A DNA stretch of 64,000 nucleotides from an uncultured Actinomycetes bacterium (GTDB taxonomy: Bacteria > Actinomycetota > Acidimicrobiia > Acidimicrobiales > RAAP-2), in assembly GCA_903875425.1 (NCBI GenBank), contig CAIQWC010000037.1:1-64000 (forward strand), written 5' to 3'. Below the pieces are notes generated by a model. It made no database searches. It saw only the letters and a program-made list of their open reading frames with translations, and had not been told where the DNA came from. Positions within the stretch are counted from its first letter, which is position 1; each line of letters starts with the position of its first letter. Below are positions 59,304 to 64,000 of the stretch, piece after piece. The position numbers and the translations under genes are program-made.

Positions 59304-61784
59304 GTGCTAACTCCTCTCTCGTGGCTTAAGGATTTTGCGGATTTCCCCGATGATGCCGACCTTCTTCGCGCCACACTCGATGACCTGGGCTTGGTGGTAG
59401 AGGGCGTCGACGTTGTTGGTGATGGTTTACGCGATGTGGTGGTCGCCCGAATTGATGAAATCCATCCCATCGAAGGTGCTGACCGTGTTCGTCGAGTTGT
59501 GATTGAAGCAGGCGATGGTCCCCTTGACATTGTGTGCGGGGCAACAAACTTTGCTGTGGGCGACTTCGTCCCCTTAGCCCCCGTTGGATCCACGCTTCCT
59601 GGTGGATTCGATATCGCTCGTCGAAAGATGCTTGGGGTCACCTCCAACGGCATGTTGTGCTCGGGCCGCGAACTTGGTCTCGGTGATGACCACGAAGGTC
59701 TCATGATTCTTTCTGACCCCAAGGCTGAACCGGGTGTCGGCATTGTTGACGTTCTCGGTATTGAACGCGACGTGATCTTCGACCTCGCGATTGAAGGCAA
59801 CCGACCGGACGCATGGTGCGTACGTGGTGTCGCCCGTGACTTGGCCGCTCGACTGGGCCTGCAATTTAGAGATGAAGCGCCGAGTACGGTCGCGTCCTCG
59901 CCAATACCAACGCAGCAACTCCTTTCAGCGGAAGTTCGAGATACGACCTTGTGTCCGCGCTTAGGACTGAGTGTGCTGAGTGGCGTTCGGGTGACGTCGT
60001 CGCCACGTTTCATCATCGATCGCTTAGAGAAAGCCGGAATGCGGGCGATTAACAACGTGGTGGACGCTTCAAACTACGTGATGTTAGAACTCGGTCAGCC
60101 CACACATCCTTACGATTTAGAGCGCATCGAGGGTAGCGGCCTGATTGTGCGGGCAGCGAGCAGGGGTGAGACCCTTGTGACGCTTGATGAACACGAGCGC
60201 GAACTTGGTGTAGCTGGAAAGTCTCTCGGCGACCAAGGAATCGACATCGTCATCTGTGACGCTACGGACACCGTCATTGGCCTCGCTGGCCTTATGGGAG
60301 GGGTTTCTTCAGAAATCAGTGAGGCCACGACAAGCGTGCTACTCGAAGCTGCATCGTTCGATCCCATCACGGTGATGCGCACGTCACGACGTTTGGCGCT
60401 TCGTAGTGAGGCATCGGCTCGCTTCTCTAAGGGAACTGATCCGGCCATTCTCGAAATCGCTATGGCTCGATTTGCTGAGCTCCTGGCCCTGAGCTGCCCT
60501 GATCTCTCGATGGCCGAACCCTGGGTGCAACCCAACGACACTCCAGCGAGAACAGTCATTGAAGTTCCCGCCGAGCGCATTGCCTCGTTGCTAGGGCTGA
60601 ATCTCGATCAGGTCGAGATTGCATCACTCCTAGAGCCTCGTGGGTTTTCGCTAAGCGAATCCGACGGCGTCTATAGCGTCACCGTACCGACGAATCGTGG
60701 CGATGTTCGAGGGGGAGCGAGAGGAATCGCCGATGTAATCGAAGAGATCGCTCGTAGCTACTCGTACTCGAAGATTCCGCGACACCAGCTTGCTTGGCCT
60801 GAGCCTGGCGCTGTCAGCGCGCGTCAGCGTATGCGCGCAACACTGCGCGACGTGGTCTTGGGACTCGGAGGCAGTGAAGCCTGGACATCATCACTCGTTG
60901 ACTCCGGCGAACTAGCACTCCTCGGTATCGATGAACCTGAGATCGTGGTCACCAATCCTTTGACGGAAGGCGAGTCTCGGCTGAGGCGATCGTTATTACC
61001 GGGACTGCTGCGCAGCGTCGGTATGAACCTGGAACGTCAACAAGATGATGTCATCTTGTTTGAAATCGGTGCTGTCTTCGTCCATCCTGCAGTGAGTTCT
61101 GGGCGTTGGGCACGAGCGGGTTCCCAGGGCGGCAGCGAAGTAGCGATGCCCGATGAGGTTGACACGATCACCGTCGTGTTCGCCCATGATGGTGCTGATG
61201 CCACAACGGCGGTAGCGGCACTACGCATGCTGAGCGATTCACTAGGCCTCGAAGGCGTTGAGATCGATCAAAAAACTCGCCGCACTGCTGAATTGGTGGG
61301 TCTTCACCCGACACGTTCAGGCCTCGTTCGTGATCGCCGTACGGGTGTTGCTCTCGGCGTCGTTGGTGAAATTGATCCACAGACGGCTAGCAGGATTACT
61401 CCGGCCTTAAGCGGTCGTCGTGTCGGTATTTTGAGTTTGGATATTGGTCGACTCGGTGATACAGCAAAGGCGACGCGTCGATCGGAACTTGCCCAGGTGG
61501 TGAGTCGATTCCCCTCGAGTATCTTCGATATGGCTTTCGTGCTCGCCGATGATGTCGTGGCTGGCGATCTCGCGAAGGCGTTAACGGCAGCGGCTGGCGA
61601 GCTTATTGAATCTCTTTCGCTCTTTGATGTGTACCGTGGTCCGGGAGTCGAAGCGGGAAGTAGAAGTCTTGCATTCCGTCTCAAACTAAGCGCGGAAGAT
61701 CGTACTCTCGACGATACGGATATCACCGCAGTGCGTGATGCATGTATCGCTGCTGCTCGTGAACTTGGTGCGACGCTCCGTTAA
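59304..61784 (+). CDS. pheT: Phenylalanyl-tRNA synthetase beta subunit
   Basis: The 826-residue subunit forms the alpha2-beta2 synthetase with pheS. Domains: B1 and tRNA-binding OB domain (residues 5-155, with ADRVRRVVIEAG and VCGATNFAVGDFVPLA), B3/B4 editing domain (about 210-400), B5 (about 410-480), the catalytic-like core (ITVPTNRGDVR-type PTNRGDVRGGA) and a C-terminal FDX-ACB anticodon-binding domain (about 735-826, RFPSSIFDMAFVL). The start GTG 59304 has AGGAG nine bases upstream; a longer frame to 59178 lies in pheS. Confidence 0.97.
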   Translation: MLTPLSWLKDFADFPDDADLLRATLDDLGLVVEGVDVVGDGLRDVVVARIDEIHPIEGADRVRRVVIEAGDGPLDIVCGATNFAVGDFVPLAPVGSTLPGGFDIARRKMLGVTSNGMLCSGRELGLGDDHEGLMILSDPKAEPGVGIVDVLGIERDVIFDLAIEGNRPDAWCVRGVARDLAARLGLQFRDEAPSTVASSPIPTQQLLSAEVRDTTLCPRLGLSVLSGVRVTSSPRFIIDRLEKAGMRAINNVVDASNYVMLELGQPTHPYDLERIEGSGLIVRAASRGETLVTLDEHERELGVAGKSLGDQGIDIVICDATDTVIGLAGLMGGVSSEISEATTSVLLEAASFDPITVMRTSRRLALRSEASARFSKGTDPAILEIAMARFAELLALSCPDLSMAEPWVQPNDTPARTVIEVPAERIASLLGLNLDQVEIASLLEPRGFSLSESDGVYSVTVPTNRGDVRGGARGIADVIEEIARSYSYSKIPRHQLAWPEPGAVSARQRMRATLRDVVLGLGGSEAWTSSLVDSGELALLGIDEPEIVVTNPLTEGESRLRRSLLPGLLRSVGMNLERQQDDVILFEIGAVFVHPAVSSGRWARAGSQGGSEVAMPDEVDTITVVFAHDGADATTAVAALRMLSDSLGLEGVEIDQKTRRTAELVGLHPTRSGLVRDRRTGVALGVVGEIDPQTASRITPALSGRRVGILSLDIGRLGDTAKATRRSELAQVVSRFPSSIFDMAFVLADDVVAGDLAKALTAAAGELIESLSLFDVYRGPGVEAGSRSLAFRLKLSAEDRTLDDTDITAVRDACIAAARELGATLR

Positions 61785-62683
61785 GGAGCTTCCGCATCTC
61801 CAGGGAGCGAGTTCTGTATCCGTCGCTCGTCGGGGGATGCGCCCGAGGTAGCAAATATCGATCCTGCGATGATGAGCGGGAATCCCAGTAAGAGACCAAT
61901 CGTGATGGGTTCGGAGAGAATGAGAATTCCCAGGATGATTGCGACGGCTGGATTGACGTAGGTGACAACCGTCGCGCGAGCGGGTCCGGCGTCGACAATG
62001 AGACCGAAGAAGAGCAAAAAGCCACTCAGGGTTGGCAGGAGGATCAACAGTACCACCGACCAAATCGTCTCCACCTGCCAGGTTGTGGGTAGATGGCTAA
62101 ACCCCCAAGGGCTATAGGCGAGTCCCACAAAGAGAAGCGACGCGGCAATGACGGCGATACCGGGGAGTTCGCGCAATTTGGTGGCGATGATGAGCGGCCC
62201 CAGGGTGTAGCCAAGAACCGCCACCGACATTTCGAGGAGACTGACCCAGCTTGATCCGGCCGTATTGAGGCCCACGGCGAGCGCAACGCCTCCGGCGCCA
62301 ACCACGAGTCCGAGACTTCGTTTTCGACTGAGTCGCTCAGCGGCATGGGTAAAACGGTAGAGAAGGGCGCCAAGAAGAGGAACGGCGGCGACCAAGAGGG
62401 CAGTGAGAGAACTCGAGAGATGCTTCTCGGCTCTTCCCATAAATACCCAAGGGATGCCGAATTCACAGAAACCATAGGCCGCAACCCAGGCCAGGTGGCC
62501 CCGTAAGGCATGAAATTTACCGGATCGTGCGGCCCAGGGGATCAAAATGATGCCGGCCGGGAGGGTACGAAGGAAGACCAAGGTAACGGGGTCTAGTTGG
62601 CGAACGGCCACACGAATGAGCAGGTAGGGCAGACCCCAGATGATGCTCAGGGCCAAAAAGGAGAGCCAGGAGCGACGGCTCAC
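61781..62683 (-). CDS. DMT-superfamily (EamA) transporter
   Basis: The 300-residue product has ten hydrophobic helices in two EamA repeats (about residues 5-135 and 148-285). It begins SWLSFLALSIIWGLPYLLIR, the typical start of this family, and has TYVNPAVAIILGILILSEPI in the second repeat. The substrate, probably a metabolite or amino acid for export, cannot be told. It overlaps the pheT end by four bases and is divergent from argC; it separates pheT from the arg genes. Confidence 0.9.
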   Translation of the reverse strand: MSRRSWLSFLALSIIWGLPYLLIRVAVRQLDPVTLVFLRTLPAGIILIPWAARSGKFHALRGHLAWVAAYGFCEFGIPWVFMGRAEKHLSSSLTALLVAAVPLLGALLYRFTHAAERLSRKRSLGLVVGAGGVALAVGLNTAGSSWVSLLEMSVAVLGYTLGPLIIATKLRELPGIAVIAASLLFVGLAYSPWGFSHLPTTWQVETIWSVVLLILLPTLSGFLLFFGLIVDAGPARATVVTYVNPAVAIILGILILSEPITIGLLLGFPLIIAGSIFATSGASPDERRIQNSLPGDAEAP

Positions 62684-62712
62684 GGGGAATATTTCGGCTT
62701 TTTTGGGAAATG

Positions 62713-62741
62713 TTGCAAGTTTATGTATCCGTATGTATAAA
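62713..62741 (+). promoter_or_regulatory. argC promoter with ArgR-box-like palindrome
   Basis: TTGCAA (62713-62718) and TATAAA (62736-62741) are 17 bases apart, nine bases before ATG 62751, so the message is nearly leaderless. Between and over the -10 lies the 22-base imperfect palindrome 62720-62741 with the core pattern TTTAT..AT.CG.AT..ATAAA. It also contains TATGTAT twice at 10-base spacing. It resembles an ARG box, so ArgR repression is likely. Confidence 0.55.
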
Positions 62742-62750
62742 ATTACGGTT

Positions 62751-63761
62751 ATGAACGTAGGAGTAGCAGGAGCATCAGGCTATGCGGGTGCGGAGCTTTT
62801 AAGGCTGCTCTCGCAGCATCCCACCCTTGAGGTGACGGTGGCAACTGGTCACCGTAATGAAGGGAAAGCCATTGGTGACTTCACGCCTTCGCTCCTTGGG
62901 GGCTATGGCCACGTGAACTTCGTCGAAACCTCGGTGGAGAAACTCCGCGGACTCGATGTGGTGTTTTTGGCGTTACCCCACGGAGCCTCACAGAACATCG
63001 TCCCCGAGCTTATGGACCGTGTTGGGCTCATCGTTGACCTCGGTGCCGACTTTCGGCTGCCCCCAGAGGTCTATGAACAGTGGTACGGAGAAGTCCACCG
63101 AGCGCCAGACCTCTGTCATCATGCTGTCAATGGTCTTGTCGAGCGTAATCGCGATGCCATTAAAGCAGCGAAGCTCATCGCGGCGCCGGGCTGCTATCCA
63201 ACGGCCGCAACCTTGGCACTGAGCCCCTTTCGCGATGCTGGAGTAATCGCGACTGACAACGTCATTGTTGACGCTGCCTCGGGAGTCTCAGGAGCGGGGC
63301 GTCCTGCTAAGGATCACCTGACCTTCAACCACGTCGATGAGAACTTCAGCGCCTATGGTCTCCTCGATCATCGCCACACCGCCGAGATGGAACGCAATCT
63401 TGGTGCCACGGTACTCTTCACCCCTCACCTCGCACCCATGGTTCGCGGGATGTTGGTGACGGCCTATGCCAAGGTAACTACTGATCTCGATACGGCAGGT
63501 GCCATGGCACTTCTCCATGACGCCTACGACCATGAAGCCTTCGTCCACGTGGTCGATGAAGCACCGGCGACCAAGTGGGCCTCGGGCTCGAACGCAGCGT
63601 TTGTGAGCGCCCGCGTTGATCTGCGGACAGGGAATTTGGTGGCCTTAGGGGCGATTGACAATCTAGGCAAAGGTGCGGCGGGTCAAGCGATTCAGGCCGC
63701 CAATCTTGCTCTTGGACTCGATGAATCTTCTGGACTCTCATCGATTGGGGTATACCCGTGA
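62751..63761 (+). CDS. argC: N-acetyl-gamma-glutamyl-phosphate reductase
   Basis: ArgC reduces N-acetylglutamyl phosphate in arginine synthesis. The 336-residue product has the NADP-binding VGVAGASGYAGAELLRLL at the start, LPHGASQNIVPEL, the catalytic Cys in AAPGCYPTAATLAL and SGVSGAGRPAK. The start ATG 62751 follows the family N terminus; ATG 62733 is in frame but lies in the promoter. The stop overlaps argJ (GTGA). Confidence 0.97.
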   Translation: MNVGVAGASGYAGAELLRLLSQHPTLEVTVATGHRNEGKAIGDFTPSLLGGYGHVNFVETSVEKLRGLDVVFLALPHGASQNIVPELMDRVGLIVDLGADFRLPPEVYEQWYGEVHRAPDLCHHAVNGLVERNRDAIKAAKLIAAPGCYPTAATLALSPFRDAGVIATDNVIVDAASGVSGAGRPAKDHLTFNHVDENFSAYGLLDHRHTAEMERNLGATVLFTPHLAPMVRGMLVTAYAKVTTDLDTAGAMALLHDAYDHEAFVHVVDEAPATKWASGSNAAFVSARVDLRTGNLVALGAIDNLGKGAAGQAIQAANLALGLDESSGLSSIGVYP

Positions 63762-64000
63762 GCATCACCGACGTCGACGGCGTGAAGGCAACGGGTGCAT
63801 CGGTTGGTATCAAAAGTACGGGCAATCCTGATGCTGCGCTGGTGGCCTTTGATCAGCCGGTCACCTGCGTGGGCGTCTTTACTCAAAATAAAGCCTGCGC
63901 TGCTCCCGTTCAGATTAGCCGGGATCACCTGGCACGTTCGCAGGGCCAAATTCGCGGCATCCTCGTAACCTCGGGTAATGCCAATGCCGCTACGGGGGCT
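63758..64000 (+). CDS. argJ: Glutamate N-acetyltransferase / amino-acid acetyltransferase (partial)
   Basis: Only the first 81 codons are in the window. They read GVFTQNKACAAPVQISRDHL and SGNANAATGA, the ArgJ N-terminal signatures (the oxyanion and early alpha-subunit part). ArgJ recycles the acetyl group in arginine synthesis. GTG start overlapping argC; the gene continues past the window end, toward a likely argB-argD string. Confidence 0.93.
   Translation, partial: MSITDVDGVKATGASVGIKSTGNPDAALVAFDQPVTCVGVFTQNKACAAPVQISRDHLARSQGQIRGILVTSGNANAATGA

Overview
This is a 64 kb piece of a bacterial chromosome made almost entirely of housekeeping genes. Gene content and order point to an actinobacterium. 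The evidence is an actinobacterial-type integration host factor (mIHF) between pyrF and gmk, a full aroC-aroK-aroB-aroQ-pepQ-efp-nusB string, the rpoZ-coaBC-metK-priA-def-fmt-rpe-rib string, a DUF1844 gene beside infC, menaquinone rather than ubiquinone genes, and an LAxTG-type sorting signal. The moderate GC content by eye, many GTG starts and frequent leaderless promoters would fit Acidimicrobiia or a relative. The class assignment is inference. I see no phage, insertion sequence, CRISPR array, tRNA or rRNA, and no gene-free stretch longer than 300 bases.

Layout. 1-1.5 kb: a cell-surface repeat protein, then a structured non-coding interval. 1.7-6 kb: dnaE and an unknown gene. 6-9.5 kb (minus strand): an operon of a VOC-fold remnant, a GNAT acetyltransferase, a YyaL-type thioredoxin-domain protein and an unknown protein. 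9.6-16 kb: ADP-ribosylglycohydrolase and a menaquinone cluster (menE, menB-menA, menH, menD). 16-20.5 kb: a carotenoid-oxygenase-like protein that seems to have lost iron ligands, tyrS with a lipoprotein gene, two small proteins and a Cys-rich protein. 20.5-26.6 kb: nfuA-like gene and the shikimate/efp/nusB operon. 26.6-35.1 kb: a respiratory block with an SCO-domain membrane fusion, a lipoprotein, CtaG, a small membrane protein, a 13-codon leader ORF, a divergent cupredoxin and coxB-coxA-coxC. 35.1-44.2 kb: the pyrimidine operon pyrR-pyrB-pyrC-carA-carB-pyrD-pyrF behind a PyrR-binding leader. 44.3-55.6 kb: mihF-gmk-rpoZ-coaBC-metK-priA, def-fmt, rpe-ribD-ribBA-ribH and hisG. 55.6-64 kb: DUF1844, infC-rpmI-rplT-trmH-pheS-pheT, a DMT transporter, and argC-argJ, which runs off the window.

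How the parts work together. Shikimate genes give chorismate, the precursor that the menaquinone cluster uses; menaquinone feeds a respiratory chain ending in the heme-copper oxidase encoded here, with its own copper-delivery (SCO, CtaG) genes. The pyr, gmk, rpoZ, metK, def, fmt, infC, rpmI, rplT, pheST, tyrS and efp genes supply nucleotides and translation. Genes inside units are packed with ATGA, GTGA, TGATG or TAATG overlaps. Unit heads often carry a TAnnnT box only 6-9 bases before the start codon, a leaderless arrangement. The points most worth a second look are the oxidase block sitting inside a normally continuous nusB-pyr neighbourhood with its unusual copper proteins, the degenerate carotenoid-oxygenase homologue, the PyrR leader that covers its own ribosome binding site, the probable ATA start of infC, and the unidentified structured RNA candidate before dnaE.
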